DNA from: Cryphonectria parasitica EP155
Lineage: Eukaryota > Ascomycota > Sordariomycetes > Diaporthales > Cryphonectriaceae
Reading direction: 5' to 3'
Length of the DNA stretch: 64,000 bases
Assembly: GCF_011745365.1 (NCBI RefSeq)
Contig: NW_024468912.1
Coordinates: 3,596,001-3,660,000 of the forward strand
A model generated the notes under the pieces. It saw only the letters and a list, made by a program, of their open reading frames with translations. It searched no databases and was not told where the DNA came from. A program made the translations under genes and the position numbers. Of this stretch, positions 1-11,000 are shown piece after piece (the first letter of the stretch is position 1; every line of letters begins with the position of its first letter).

Positions 1-403
1 AGTATGCACTGTACTATGGTACTATAGTTTTGTAGGCACACACACACGCAGCCCTAAGACCGCAAGCCCGTTCAGGGGCACAGCACCCTAAGCAGGTACC
101 CCGGGTGCGTGAGCCGGCGTACATATTGAGTGCATGAACAGGTACTCCGTAAGTAAGATACGCAGTCCCATCCTGGAAAACCGAACCGAGGCTAAACACG
201 GTTCGAGGTATGATGTCTTCTAGAGCCCATTTCGAATCGCTGCTAGTTGATCTATAGTATCATCTACGTACAATACTACGTAGAATGTCTGTCTTTTACC
301 CACCCACCCCGTACTTGGGAGCGGGCAGACACCCGTGGGGCTTGCTCAACAGTCAGTATCCACAAAAATATAAACTGACTATTGCGCCATTTTTCCAAAA
401 AAT
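1..403. other. Non-coding left edge
   Basis: No gene was recognised. Short ORFs here lack protein-like composition. The segment ends in the left arm and loop of a hairpin that runs into the tRNA gene. Confidence 0.6.
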
Positions 404-408
404 GGCGC
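384..408. repeat. Perfect inverted repeat overlapping the tRNA 5' end
   Basis: An 11-nt arm (384-394) is followed, after a 3-nt spacer, by its exact reverse complement (398-408). The right arm covers the first five bases of the tRNA acceptor strand (404-408), so in the primary transcript it could pair either with the leader or with the tRNA 3' end. Confidence 0.85.
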
Positions 409-515
409 AGTGGCAGAGAGGTCTAATGCGTTTGACTCGAATTTATTTCGAAACAAGAAATGAAGCAACCAATCAAATCTCTTCGGAGGCGCACGTTCGA
501 ATCGTGCCTGCGTCG
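404..515 (+). tRNA. tRNA-Ser (anticodon CGA) with a 30-nt intron
   Basis: A full class II tRNA fold is visible. The acceptor strands are 404-410 and 508-514 with one G:U pair, and the discriminator is G515. The D arm is 413-429. The anticodon stem is TTTGA (431-435) with TCAAA (473-477), and anticodon CGA is at 438-440. The variable arm is CTC-TTCG-GAG (479-488) and the T arm is GCACG-TTCGAAT-CGTGC (491-507). The intron (442-471) lies one base after the anticodon, the canonical eukaryotic position, and contains a TCG that can pair with the anticodon. Internal A and B boxes are intact. The gene decodes UCG serine codons. Confidence 0.93.
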
Positions 516-517
516 TG

Positions 518-538
518 TTTTTTCTCTTTTTTTTTTTT
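518..538 (+). terminator. RNA polymerase III terminator
   Basis: A run of six T (518-523) begins three bases after the tRNA discriminator base and is followed by a run of twelve T (527-538), a strong Pol III stop with a backup. Confidence 0.85.
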
Positions 539-1085
539 GCCGTTTTCCTAGCCTATTACTGTCCCCCCCTCTCCATTTTCAAAAACGAAACTCTTAGTAT
601 CTCTGTGTTATGACCCTCAACAGTGCATAGTAGAGGAACACTGCGGCTACCGAAAACAGCTCTCTCGGAGTTGAGAATTCAATACTTACCTACAGAACCA
701 TGAATCAGGATGTGACCCAGGGTTAGGATTGCAGGGGTGGATTACCGGGAGCACTAGGAGCACAGCTTACTCGGAGCACTAGATCACCGCCGCGATCTAG
801 AGAAGGAACAGAGAATTTATATTAAAAAGCTGAATATATAGTTACAGTTATCATTATTAGTAGATAGATCTTTGTATATAGCTTTTCAGTTATTAATATA
901 AATTCTAAGTGTATATATATTTGAAAGCCCTAAAGGCAGTGAATATTTGCAATGTTATCAGAACTTGTATATTTCCGTATTTAAGGATTTGCATTTTGAT
1001 ACTGCTTTTGTTAGCATAAATCCAATCGGCATTAAGGAATCTTCGGATTACTGCAGTGCTCATTACATGTTTGCACATCAAATCG
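524..1085. other. Non-coding, AT-rich stretch
   Basis: No gene was found. From about 800 to 1,010 the sequence is strongly AT-rich and abuts the decayed GMC oxidoreductase fragment, as expected for a degraded repeat or a RIP-affected relic. Confidence 0.5.
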
Positions 1086-1513
1086 ACAGAAGTGAACGTC
1101 AAGCCCAAGATCGATCCCCGTTACACCTGGGCATGACCCGCCCGCTCGGCATGGATGTCTTAGCCCGGCTCGTCACCTATATCGATACCATCACACGCAC
1201 GGAGCCGTTTTCCAGGCTTCTCAAGCCCGATGGGCGCCGGAGTCATGGAGCTCCTGAGGATCTCAGTGACATAGAGCAAGTCAAGGCCTACATCGAGAAA
1301 TCGACACTGAGCTGCTGGCATCCCACGAGCACGTGTACCTTGCTGCCCTGGGAAAGAGGCGGAGTGCTGAACACGCAGTTGCATGTATATGGCGTTGAAG
1401 GGCTGCGAATTGTGGACTCTAGTGTAACCCCTATTCGGACGAGAGGGAACACACAGACTCCTGTCTACGCCCTCGCCCCGAGAGCTGTTGATTTGATTCG
1501 TGGAACTACATGA
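1086..1513 (+). pseudogene. 3' relic of a GMC-family oxidoreductase
   Basis: The last about 85 residues match the C-terminal half of glucose-methanol-choline flavoenzymes: an HPTSTC segment where the family has the catalytic His region HPxGTC, then VYGVEGLRIVDSSVTP and a GNTQTPVYALAPRA segment (about 1,318-1,505). The reading frame is broken. The first part (VNVKPKIDPRYT, from 1,092) is in one frame and stops at TGA 1,134-1,136, while the continuation (PLGMDVLARL, from 1,142) is in another. No FAD-binding N-terminus is present upstream. This is a truncated, frameshifted remnant and not a functional gene. Confidence 0.8.
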
Positions 1514-2029
1514 GCACGAGAATCAACGTAGCCTACCTAGCTCTAGACTAAATCAGAATACCACAGGAGGGCAATAATGGAGCATGCTCAGACGTTGATA
1601 CCTAGCACTTCATTCATATATTTTCTGGTCCGGGTCGCAAAAAAAGCCTTGAGACTGTTTTATCGCCATTGGCTAACTTCAATATGAGTTGGCTCCTGCC
1701 TGGCACACTATCTTTTTAAGAAGAATGCCTGGAGGCGAGTTCTGCAGATGTTGTTCTGAAAGAGAGGAAGAGAGGAAGAGAGGAAGAGAGGGAGAGGGAC
1801 AGGGAGACGGCTGCTTAACAGATTCTATGATAACATCGATGCCCCGGCTACCAATTCTAATCGTAACGCCCCCGGCAGAAAATAGGCAGGACTTCTTCGC
1901 TAAATATACCTTGCTCCGCCCTCCCAAGTGGTTCTGTATATTTTGCGCTAGGAACTTGTTGCCCTCAGTGCGGCCGTCAATGATTCCAGGCCACTCCCGA
2001 GCTTCCTCGCAGGTCGGGCAATCTCCAGG
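1514..2029. other. Intergenic
   Basis: No gene was found. It holds an imperfect GAGAGGAA tandem repeat (about 1,758-1,796). A 121-codon ORF across the repeat is not protein-like. This is the 3' side of the minus-strand exonuclease gene. Confidence 0.6.
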
Positions 2030-3007
2030 CTATGTGCACCCAAAGCTCTCCTGACCGGCTTTCCACTTAGGGGCCTCGAACTCGGCCCTCGCGACCGCAC
2101 GCAGCCGCTCGACGTGCTCCAGCTGTTCCTGCGTCGGCTCTCCCTCCGCCATCACACACTCGGCATATCGGACCGCCAACAAGATCAAGGCATGGAGGGT
2201 GTAGGTCGCGTCATTTCCGGCGTTGTGCAGGTCTCGTGTGTCGAAAGGAACCCCGGGCTCGGTGAGGATGTCCGGGAGAGCATGCCTCTCCAGGGCTGGG
2301 CGCCGCCCCGCGACGACGAGAGGCGAGTGCGGACCGAGGATGGATCTGCTTAACCTGTGGGTGTCGAGGACGGCCGATATGGGTGAGACGCTGGAAAGTT
2401 CAACGCCTAACTTTCGAGAAATTTCCAGGTCCCTCTGTGGACTTTGTCCGACTATGACTATCTCACGCATTCCCGCCGTCGTACTTGGGAACCGCAGGCA
2501 GCTCGTAATTGTGTCGACCAGTTGCTCTTTTTCCACATGGCGGGTTTTGGCAAAGGCGCATTCTCTGAAGTTGGTAAAATCACAGTCTTCGAAATCTTTA
2601 GAGTCGTGAAGAGTGGAAAACTGTTTCGTCGATATCAGCGGTGGTGTGAGCTTGTGCTTGATTCCGTTTCCGTCCCGATAGACAGCCTCGTTGAACAACG
2701 CATCGGGCTGCTGCTGAGAGGAAGAGGATGACGGAGGAAAGAAGGACCGGGTGTCAAGTACGGCGAATCCAGCTTCTCGAATGCCCGAGACTTCTTTTTC
2801 GTTGACTTTGGTAATGTCTCTCTGGCCCTTGCTCGTGCGTCCGGAGGTCTCTAGGTCAAAAGACACCAACACCACATCCAGTGACAACGATGAGGGGGAT
2901 GTTGAATGCTCCTCGGGCAGAGGTATACAGAATAGCTTCCTCAGGACTTCCACGCCTCCATCGGCAGCTACCTTGACTTCGTGCTCGTCCACAGTTGCTC
3001 GCATCAT
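2030..3007 (-). CDS. DEDDh-type exonuclease-fold protein, Gfd2/YDR514C (QIP-like)
   Basis: This is a single-exon ORF of 325 aa. The N-terminal strand VVLVSFDLETSG carries Asp51 and Glu53, the first two metal ligands of DEDDh RNase H-fold 3'-5' exonucleases. VIVGQSPQRDLEI supplies the next Asp. RDLHNAGNDATYTLHAL near residue 265 supplies the His and final Asp; this HNAGNDA signature is characteristic of the fungal Gfd2/YDR514C-like family, related to Neurospora QIP. Family knowledge suggests nucleic-acid trimming, but the substrate cannot be read from sequence. A low-complexity Ser/Gln insert (about residues 90-105) lies between motifs. The start used is the first Met (MMRATV). The gene is convergent with the GMC relic and divergent from the Galpha relic. 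Confidence 0.8.
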   Translation of the reverse strand: MMRATVDEHEVKVAADGGVEVLRKLFCIPLPEEHSTSPSSLSLDVVLVSFDLETSGRTSKGQRDITKVNEKEVSGIREAGFAVLDTRSFFPPSSSSSQQQPDALFNEAVYRDGNGIKHKLTPPLISTKQFSTLHDSKDFEDCDFTNFRECAFAKTRHVEKEQLVDTITSCLRFPSTTAGMREIVIVGQSPQRDLEISRKLGVELSSVSPISAVLDTHRLSRSILGPHSPLVVAGRRPALERHALPDILTEPGVPFDTRDLHNAGNDATYTLHALILLAVRYAECVMAEGEPTQEQLEHVERLRAVARAEFEAPKWKAGQESFGCT

Positions 3008-3479
3008 CTAACTCTGTTAAAAAGTTAGACAAATTTCAAGAATCAAGTGAAAGGGGGGGGGGGGGGAAGAAAGGGGAGGACCTTCGGAAATTCCAACGCC
3101 ACGATGTGGGAATGTGAACGTGCTTCATGTTGGGGCGTCACTCCCACGGCGCGTGTTGAACGGAGGCTGTTGTCACTTGCAATTCACACGCTAACACTAC
3201 CCAGGCACCCACATGGGATCTTTGAAATCCGACGCGCTTCCAACTGCGTCAAAGCACCTGAGATTGTTGAAAGTGGGGAAACCAGACTGACTTATGAGGT
3301 ATTCCTAGTTCGGTTTAAGGTAATGATCTGGTTGTGTTGGTTGAGGAAGGAAGGAGAGAAAGCGGGAGGAAGGAAGGAGAGGAAGGAGCGGGCAGAGCGC
3401 CGCTATATGAGCTACGGCCAGCTTAGCTAGGCGGGCACTATTCTGGCATAGGGGCCCGGAAACCCAGTCAAGGTGTACA
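3008..3479. other. Intergenic with a G14 tract
   Basis: A homopolymer of 14 G occupies 3,053-3,066, just upstream of the exonuclease gene. The rest shows purine-rich stretches near 3,340-3,400 and no gene. Confidence 0.6.
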
Positions 3480-4543
3480 GCCTCGCAAAGTTTTGATATT
3501 GGGCATTCAAGGATCCGGCAAAAGTACTTTGATCAAATCAACGGATTCAGCGTATGGAGGTCTCAAATACGACGACAGATGGCGGCTCCTATACACTGAT
3601 CATATCTTCGAGGACATGTTAACAACTCTCGATCAGCTTGCCTTAGACGTTGACTCGATAGAACCATTTTGGCAGTCTCCTCCAGGGGAAGGCATGCCAG
3701 TGAGCGAGAAGGCGACACTGCTCCAAGATCAGCTTGGGATTCTTCGGCAAGGGCTCTGTAGTGAGCAGGCAATTACTGCCATTAAGTCATTCTGGAACGA
3801 TGATGTGGTGCGAACTTTTTCCAGCCAGGAGCGATCATTGACTTGCAAGACCAATTTCGGGTTTGATTCAGGATGGATCATATCGAACAGTGAGTCTTAT
3901 TATTTGACGGGAGCCTATTGTGAACCGTCTACCGATCTATCGGACGCGATACTTACTGTGAACAGTTTCTTGAGTTCGAGCACTCGTATTTTCTAGCTGA
4001 GCTATATACTATCGGTAGACGATCCTATGGTCCTATATGCAGATGACTGGCACTCACGAATCGGTGTATGAAATTGATGGCAGCGAACATCGTTTCTTCG
4101 ATCCCGGGGATTCAAGGAGTAAGCGAAGGAAACAGATCCGTGTGTTTCCAAACACATATATACTAGTATTTACGGTCGATATATCTGGTTATAATCGCCG
4201 TCTGTTAGAGGACGAGGACAGGATCCGCCTTGATGAGTCGTTCGTCTTGTAGGAGTCGGTAGTGAATAGCTAGTGGTTCGCGAAAACCGAATTTGTAGTG
4301 CTACTGACGAAACTGGATCATCTCAGTCGTGAGAGGTTACGGCGTTCACTATTCACGGCAGCCTATTCCAATTTTAACGGGAATCCTTGGTCTTCGGACG
4401 ACATGGTGGCGTATGTTGTGTCTCGCATGCGGAGCGTGATACACGGGTCCAACTCCGTCACATTTGGCAAATCGCCATGCATTACTGTGGGAGGAACAGA
4501 GTTAGTAGAGGTCGTGATGAAAACGATTCTTACAACGCAATAA
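3480..4543 (+). pseudogene. Galpha-like (heterotrimeric G-protein alpha subunit) pseudogene
   Basis: Galpha landmarks occur in order. G1 is LILGIQGSGKSTLIK (from 3,493). The helical domain ends in NSESYYLTG. G2 is in ILWSYMQMTGTHESVYEIDG (from 4,022), G3 is FFDPGDSRSKRRK, then LLEDEDRIRLDESF, G4 is TKLD (NKxD in real Galphas), and the C-terminal helix ends at 4,543. A 61-nt intron (3,958-4,018) would join exon 1 to exon 2. After LDESFVL the conserved segment ESVVNS-x-WFAKTEFVVLLTKLD continues in the same frame but is cut by two TAG codons (4,250-4,252 and 4,271-4,273), and no ATG precedes G1. The catalytic Gln of G3 is also lost (DVGGQ to DPGDS). It is best read as a diverged, inactivated paralogue. 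Confidence 0.8.
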
Positions 4544-6128
4544 CTAAATCAGTGCCTGGATATCTACCAAGTATACTTATGTAGGCAAGAGCCCGGCCGA
4601 AAAAACCGTTATGGGTGTGCGACAAACCGATTGCGGTTACAAGTACAGATTAGCCCGTTTACAGACTACAGATCTCAAGAATCTAATTGACTGCATTAGA
4701 AAGCTTTTCTTATAAGTTATTGACTGGAAACTAGCTATCTGTAGCAAACTTCTAATCTGCTGTCTCTGTCTCTGTCTATAAAAACAGCATTATCCAACAA
4801 TTCCAAACTTCAAGTCTTTCATGTTGAATGTTAGCAACATGGGATCTCATTTGTTCGTTAAGCTACATCGTCTCCAAGCATAAGAATATTGTCTTTGCGG
4901 CCATATGACTTCACTTTTGATGCCATCGTCGTATCCTGTCTCTGCCCAGGCTTTCTGCTACCCCCACACCGAGATATCGTAGTTTGAACCCAGTGAAGAC
5001 TTAAAGTATAGATACATATTTACAGAGCAGTGTTGAAGTGGCCAGTGTGGCGGTTCTCGGGACATACAATGAAGTGGGTTTCAGGTCATCGTGCAGCTAT
5101 AAAAGCACCACATCCTCTCGATCCCCCCCCCCCCCCCCTCATGCAGACAGAAGAATAGGACGTCTCCCCTTCCTTTCTCAATATTAAACCCTCTGGACAA
5201 ATCTAAGGCAGGCTTCTCTCACTGTTATTGTGCCTTTATGGCTTTCGTTTCCTGTCGGCCCTTGCTTATTGCTTTATCAGCTGTTCTTTCCTGCGACGGG
5301 GCCGGAAATCTGATGCAATAGAAAACCGAAGATGAGGACATTTTTGTGCCTGTCTTCCGTTTCTTGTTTTCCCGTACTCCGTGCCTCGCCAAACCCTTAG
5401 CTCTGACGACTTATTTTTTGTTCTTGTCTACCGGTTCTCGTTTCCTATTTTCCGTCATTCATAAGAACATGTTCAAATCATGCCTGCGTCGTTTTGCATT
5501 TTTTTACCTGGCCGTTTGTTTTTATTTTACCTTCCTTCCTGTTCGTTTCTGTTCCCTCACTTGTAATTTTCTCAGTTGTTCCTTGTGAGTCTAGATCTAG
5601 ATCAGTCCTAAGCGCAGTCACTGCTGTCATCTCCAGCTTTCAAATTGGGGATATACCCCACCAGTCGTGCACACTCATGGACAACAAAAGCACACACACA
5701 TAGGAAATGAAGCAGTAAAGTATGTACTATTGACTAAATAGATTCTCTGAAAACGGCCAAGAGCCAATATAAAACGAACAGACGCTTTCTCTTTTCAAAT
5801 CTGTACTTGGCACAGTGTCCAACGGAGTGAAAATGAGTAGGGAGCAGACCTGTGCCTGCTGCTAGAGGCTGGGCCGGAATGGGGGCATTCTTAACTGCTT
5901 TGTCCTACAAATAATTTCTGATCCTTCCTTTTCTTTCGCTTTTCCGAATACATTACGCGGCAATTGACATTTGTTTCCGTTCTCCTAGTTGCGATACCCC
6001 CTCGCGTTCGCTTCCGCACTTGAAGCTTCTAAGAACAGAGCTCGCCTCTCAATTGCTCACATTAGGGAAGCTAAGCCAGCTCACTTTAGAAAATGACCTT
6101 CCAGACTGGATAATACACGTCTTGAAGC
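4544..6128. other. Intergenic, about 1.6 kb
   Basis: No gene was recognised. It contains a C16 tract (5,123-5,138) and pyrimidine-rich stretches. ORFs of up to 80 codons are Phe/Cys/Leu-rich products of T-rich DNA and are not supported. Confidence 0.6.
5123..5138. repeat. C16 homopolymer
   Basis: Sixteen consecutive C residues in the intergenic region, flanked by mixed sequence. Confidence 0.9.
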
Positions 6129-7278
6129 TCAAGCTTCCAGCATCTCGGCCATCGTCGCAAGAACGTCATCCGCCCTACGGACGATCAAACTAATATGTGC
6201 CTCCTCCTCGTCCACCCTCAAGTCTATGGCCGGCACCGACTCAGTCACCCTCTTCACCATCGCCACGGGAACGTTGATATCTCTACCGCCATGCCAGGCT
6301 ACAACCGATGTCTTTCCCTCTTCTCCCTTCCTTCCAATCTGCAGTTCATCTAGGCTAAAGCCCCAGTCGCACCCATACAGCGCCGCATCCTAACATCAAG
6401 CATTGAGAGGGTCAGCGGCATGATCTTATAATCTGGGCACAACAGGATCCTTTCTGTCAATATGGGCTCTTTAAGCTCACCATCGCGGCCCCAGGTCCGC
6501 CCGACGTCACCATTGCGCCTCTCAAGCTGTTGATCATTCCTGTGCGGATACCAGCCTCATCCCTCTCGATCACGACACGGTCTTTCTCGGGCCGGCCCTT
6601 GAACGTCTTGGCCATCATATCCTCAAGCTCTGCCATGCTCTTGGTCCGCATGGTCTTGCTCAGCGCCAAGTCGAATGTCTTGGCCACCACCCGCCTCGGC
6701 AGGTAAGGGCCCACAAAGCCCAAGAGAAACCGGTTCATGAGCATCATGCCCGCCGTGCCGAAGGAAAGAGGAAATAGACCGCTCAAGATGCCCACGCCGG
6801 CAAGACGGTCGCGAGAGATGACATAAGGCGATAATGTGTCTCCTGAGTTATCCTTAAATGACGAGTCCTGTCGTCCCCCTGTGTCGTTGCCGTCGTCTGA
6901 GCCACCATTTGGCTGCTTCCTTTTAGCCGCGACGCAGGCAAAGGCGAATGGAGCACCCCCGCTCAGGCCCAGGATAGCAAAGCGCCGGATGTGGAGGTCG
7001 TCGGCCAGGGAGAGGACATCGGCGGCGAAGGAGATGAGCGTGCGTTTGGGGTCGTGCGTGGACCCGGAGTAGCCTGGCCGTGTCGGCGCCACAATGCGCA
7101 GGCCGCGAGCCCTGGCAGGCGCAGAGAAGAGTTCGGCCTCGAAGTGGGAGCCCGGAAAGCCGTGCAGGTACAGGAGAGTGGGTGCGTCGGGGCTGTCATG
7201 GCCGTAAATGCCGTAGGCCAGGATGCGGCCGTCAGGGAGAGTGTGGTGCCTGGTTGTTGTCTCGATTGGGACTGCCAT
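6129..7278 (-). CDS. Alpha/beta-hydrolase fold protein
   Basis: Two exons (complement of 6,481-7,278 and 6,129-6,389) encode 352 aa. The 91-nt intron has donor GTGAGC, acceptor TTAG and phase 0. The N-terminal strand and oxyanion loop read LLYLHGFPGSHFE. The nucleophile elbow is ILGLSGGAPFAFA (Ser near residue 105). The second exon supplies the acid (GGRDINVP) and the base (EEAHISLIVRRADDVL), so the Ser-Asp-His triad is complete only after splicing. A Gly/Asp/Asn-rich insert follows the nucleophile helix. There is no signal peptide, so it is probably cytosolic. The substrate is unknown; the closest style is the fungal epoxide hydrolase/haloperoxidase-like group. Confidence 0.88.
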
Positions 7279-7425
7279 ATTCTGGGATCGATCGTTTGAA
7301 AATTATAAAAGATTATGCCTTTACTATGCGACTAGGTGCAAGCTGATCTACCTCAAACTCATTGTCAGCCCATGTCTTTGGTGGTCAGCAAGAAGACCCC
7401 ACGGGAGGTGCTCCACACATGAATC

Positions 7426-7463
7426 CTACAGGAGTTGTTCGAGCCTTGGGACAACTCCTGTAG
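7426..7463. repeat. Perfect 13-bp inverted repeat (hairpin)
   Basis: CTACAGGAGTTGT at 7,426-7,438 is the exact reverse complement of 7,451-7,463, with a 12-nt loop. It is followed directly by T6, G6, T6, a short TA repeat and A24. Confidence 0.85.
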
Positions 7464-7482
7464 ATTTTTTGGGGGGTTTTTT

Positions 7483-7516
7483 ATATATATATAAAAAAAA
7501 AAAAAAAAAAAAAAAA
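7483..7516. repeat. (TA)n plus A24 tract
   Basis: An alternating TA run is followed by 24 A residues (7,493-7,516). It is simple sequence and could be the tail of an old retroposed copy, though nothing upstream identifies one. Confidence 0.8.
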
Positions 7517-8094
7517 GCTAAGAGCGTCCAGTCCAAGTCGCGGTCGTCAAAAAGAAGGCATAGAACAGTGTGCAGGGCTACTCATCGTCGAGCAACAAAA
7601 CGCAATAAATCCAGCAATCCTTCCCAATGCCGATTTTGAGGATGTACAGGACTTCTGCAACTCATGCCTTTGTGCCTATGATATTTATGGTCGCTTTTAT
7701 ATCATACTGGAGCATGATATGGAACTGGTCCTTGGTGTTGTGACACCGATACAGCTGACAGCTTTCCTCCTTCAGAAGGACTAAAGTATTCAAGGTGCAC
7801 AGTATATATGAGACCGATTTGCTAGAGAAACTAAGGGTTTCCAAAGGGCTTAACAGCACATAAACATGTAAAGACCAAGTTCTGATACGTGAAACTGGCT
7901 TCTCCACATGGTTTTCCATAGGTTGGTTGTTTGAAAACAATAAGCTGGACAGAGTGGTTCTCTTTCATGATACAGAATTAGTCCCCACGAGAACATTGTA
8001 GCTGTCACGAATAGTGAGAAGAAATGCTCACAAGCAAAACGAATCGTTGTGGGCAGCTGTCTGGGCCTAGTTGATAGTACCAACCCCCAAGACC

Positions 8095-11000
8095 TTATGT
8101 AGCAAGTTTTCTACACAATTCATCCAGCAAGTCCCACTTTGCCCCTGGATCCTTAATGTTGTTCAAAATTTCCTTTGCCCTCGACCCAAACAAGTCCCAT
8201 ACAGGGAGAAATTTCTTGTCCTTGTAATTGTCATCCGTGATCATGTTTTCGAAGGCTTTCTTCAAACCATCTCGTGTCCGCAACAAATCTCCGTACTTGG
8301 AGAACTTGGACATGTTCTTGGTGTCTGTGCAGTAGTACATCTTCATCAGATTCGTCAGATAGAGTACAAGCGAGGCCAGCCCAGCCGCCAGTGCCGTTGC
8401 CACGGACGAGCCGTCGCGGTATTTGAGTTCCTCGGTACGAACGATACGCGGATGGAAATCGTCAGCGACCTGATAACCTGGCAGGAAGTAGTCGATTGTT
8501 TGCTGGTCTTCAGTTGCCTTGTGGCTCCAGCCGTAGGCGTCTGCCGCGCCGATGCGGAAGATATACTCCCGCGCCTGGCTATATGGCAGGGTGCCGGCGC
8601 CCTTTTTCTTGACATCGTCAGAAGCTGAACAGAAGATGAGGATGCCATGCTCCTTGGCGTTTTCTATAGCTTTCTTCAGAGACTTGATGGCTTTCTCTTC
8701 TTGTCCGTTGACAGCCCTTGCGTCTTGTGCGACGAGGTTGCGAATTGTCCAGGAGATAGAGATGATGTCGACTTTCAGGATGATGGCATCTTCAATAGCC
8801 CCTGCAGCGCTGCCTGCGTGGATCCTGATGCTCACCTCGTTTCTCGGACCAATGTCTACATCGTCTTGGATCCGCATTGCGTATAGCGAAACCCAGGGAT
8901 TGATGCGGATGATGGAGTTGGCCATAATCGTGCCATGACCGTGTGTGGATTGATGCCAGGAGGGGTTCTGAAAGGTCGTACCCATGGATGGACTCCAGTA
9001 ACTCATTCCCGTTACCTCAACACGGTTTTGGTACGTCGTCAGGTCAGCACGGTCGACGCCATCATCGATCAGTGCTACCTAGAGAATGACGTTAGCCTCG
9101 ACTTTCATAACAAGATGATGGACTTGGCCAGCAGTTAAGATGACTTACTTTTACCCTACCCGGTCTATTCTCTTTCGGCAAAGTTTCGTGTAATGTCATA
9201 AGAGCTCTCCTGAACATCTCCATTGATTCTATCCAGCCGTGATCAGGAGGAGCTGTGAGACTGCCTGCCGCAAACGGCCCCAGTTGATCCCCTGGCCCGG
9301 CTTCCAATGCCTTGCTGGCGGATAGCCTCTTGGTGTAGACCGTCACTCCCGTTTGCGATTTCTTGTCGACCGTGGTCGAGGTACGTTTCTCAACTTGCTT
9401 TTTGAAGTCCACGAGCAAGGACTCGCATCTCTGGACCGTTTCAAAACCCTATCATGCTAGGTTAAGAACGCTGGCTGGCTAATTATGGTGGACAGGCTGA
9501 ATGCCGTTGTTGTCTTGGCAGCGCAGAAACATGGACCAAGGTCAGAGTTGTGAAGAATACTCAAGTACTCACAGGAGACCAATGAACAATAACCGTTTTC
9601 AGCTTCTTCTCGGACTCACTGAATAGGCGTGGAATGCCTTCATCGCTTGCCCAACCTTTGAGAACTATCTGATTTCCGTTCCAGTAAAGGTTTACCTCCG
9701 AAACACTGGGTGAAGCAAACCGAATCACATCGGTGCTGAGATCCCACTTTCTCCAGTCCCTAGACATATGTGTTAGTTCCCACTCTGGCATTCTATAGTA
9801 CTGCTTCGACGATGCTCCTCGCAACACACTAGACACTGCAAGGACCACCATTACACTTACCAGATTTCCACAGCGATTCTCCCTTGCTTTCTCCTGTTTT
9901 CCGGCAGCAAGGAATCCTCACCACGTACAGCCCTCTCAATCGCGGCATCCGTATGCGGTGGTGATTTTGGATCTTCCTCAACAATCAATCGAATAATTTT
10001 GCGGACACCAGACTCAGCCAAGCTTGTCGAGAACAGCAACCGCAGAGTCGCGTCCCAGTAGTTTCTCGTCTTGACCACTTGGTCTCCGCTGACGTCGCTC
10101 GTTCGCATCATACCCTCCCGAAGTCGGGCTGGCAGCGCTGGGTAGATCAGGTGTGTAGCCTAGGACCGGTAGGCTAACATAAGATAAAGTGTCCTCGAAG
10201 CCTCCTGGTTTGGCCAGCATAGATACGAGGTCTGCAAGTTCCTTAGGCGATTTTCCTTTTAGATTCGTCGCATCAAAGTAAAGGTTCTTGTCTGTCACGG
10301 AAAATGTCAGCTGCCACATCTTTCAGGACCCCAACGAAGCTTCTAGACACATCCATCCACTTCATAACGTGGCTCATCGGGCCCACACGTACCAGAAGCT
10401 ATTCGTCCATAGAGCAGCTCTTTGGCCTCTATGTCAGATCTGCTGCCTATGTAGTGTAGCTTGAGCTGTTGTCGCACGTTTTCCGCCGCTTCTAGGCATA
10501 TGTCATAATCCTCTTTGATATCGTAAGACCTTTTCCCTGCTGGCTCCTCTTTCGCATCATCGATACCTTTCTTTCCCGTCTTGGCAGATTCCCACCCGAT
10601 TTGCTTTCCATGAGTCGGAGACTCCGCTATGCGCGGATTTCCGCCCACGCCGGGGATGGCATTTTGAGCCAAGGATGAGCCTGCAGTATTGTCTGATACA
10701 TGGTCGGAGGTCGACTTCGCTGCGGTCATAGCAGGCGATGAAGATCGAGGTCCGGGATATGATTTTGCGGTAGCGTTGTCCGACAGCCCTGCTGTATTTC
10801 TCCGAGACGTACGAAATGCTGCTGCCTCGTCAAGGGGATCCCCATGCTTTAGGATGCCGACGTCTCTCCTCATATCGGTTTTTCTCCTGTACTGAGAGCT
10901 TGATGTGAGCGCCCGAGTTCCTTCATCTGTCTTCGGCTTGAGTGAAATGTCGTTCAGGTTCTGTGGATGAGAATCCTTCAAATTATATCGTAGCCCGAAC

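Larger units (their letters stand above)
7279..8094. other. Intergenic between two minus-strand genes
   Basis: It holds the hydrolase promoter, a 13-bp-arm hairpin, a TA/poly(A) tract and the 3' flank of the S8 gene. No coding sequence was recognised. Confidence 0.6.

Noticed and set aside
1758..1796. Possible CRISPR-like tandem repeat
   Set aside because: Units are contiguous purine-rich simple sequence with no spacers, and the DNA is clearly eukaryotic.
1689..2054. 121-codon ORF across a GAGAGGAA repeat
   Set aside because: Most of the product is simple-repeat Arg/Glu; it overlaps the end of the exonuclease gene on the other strand.
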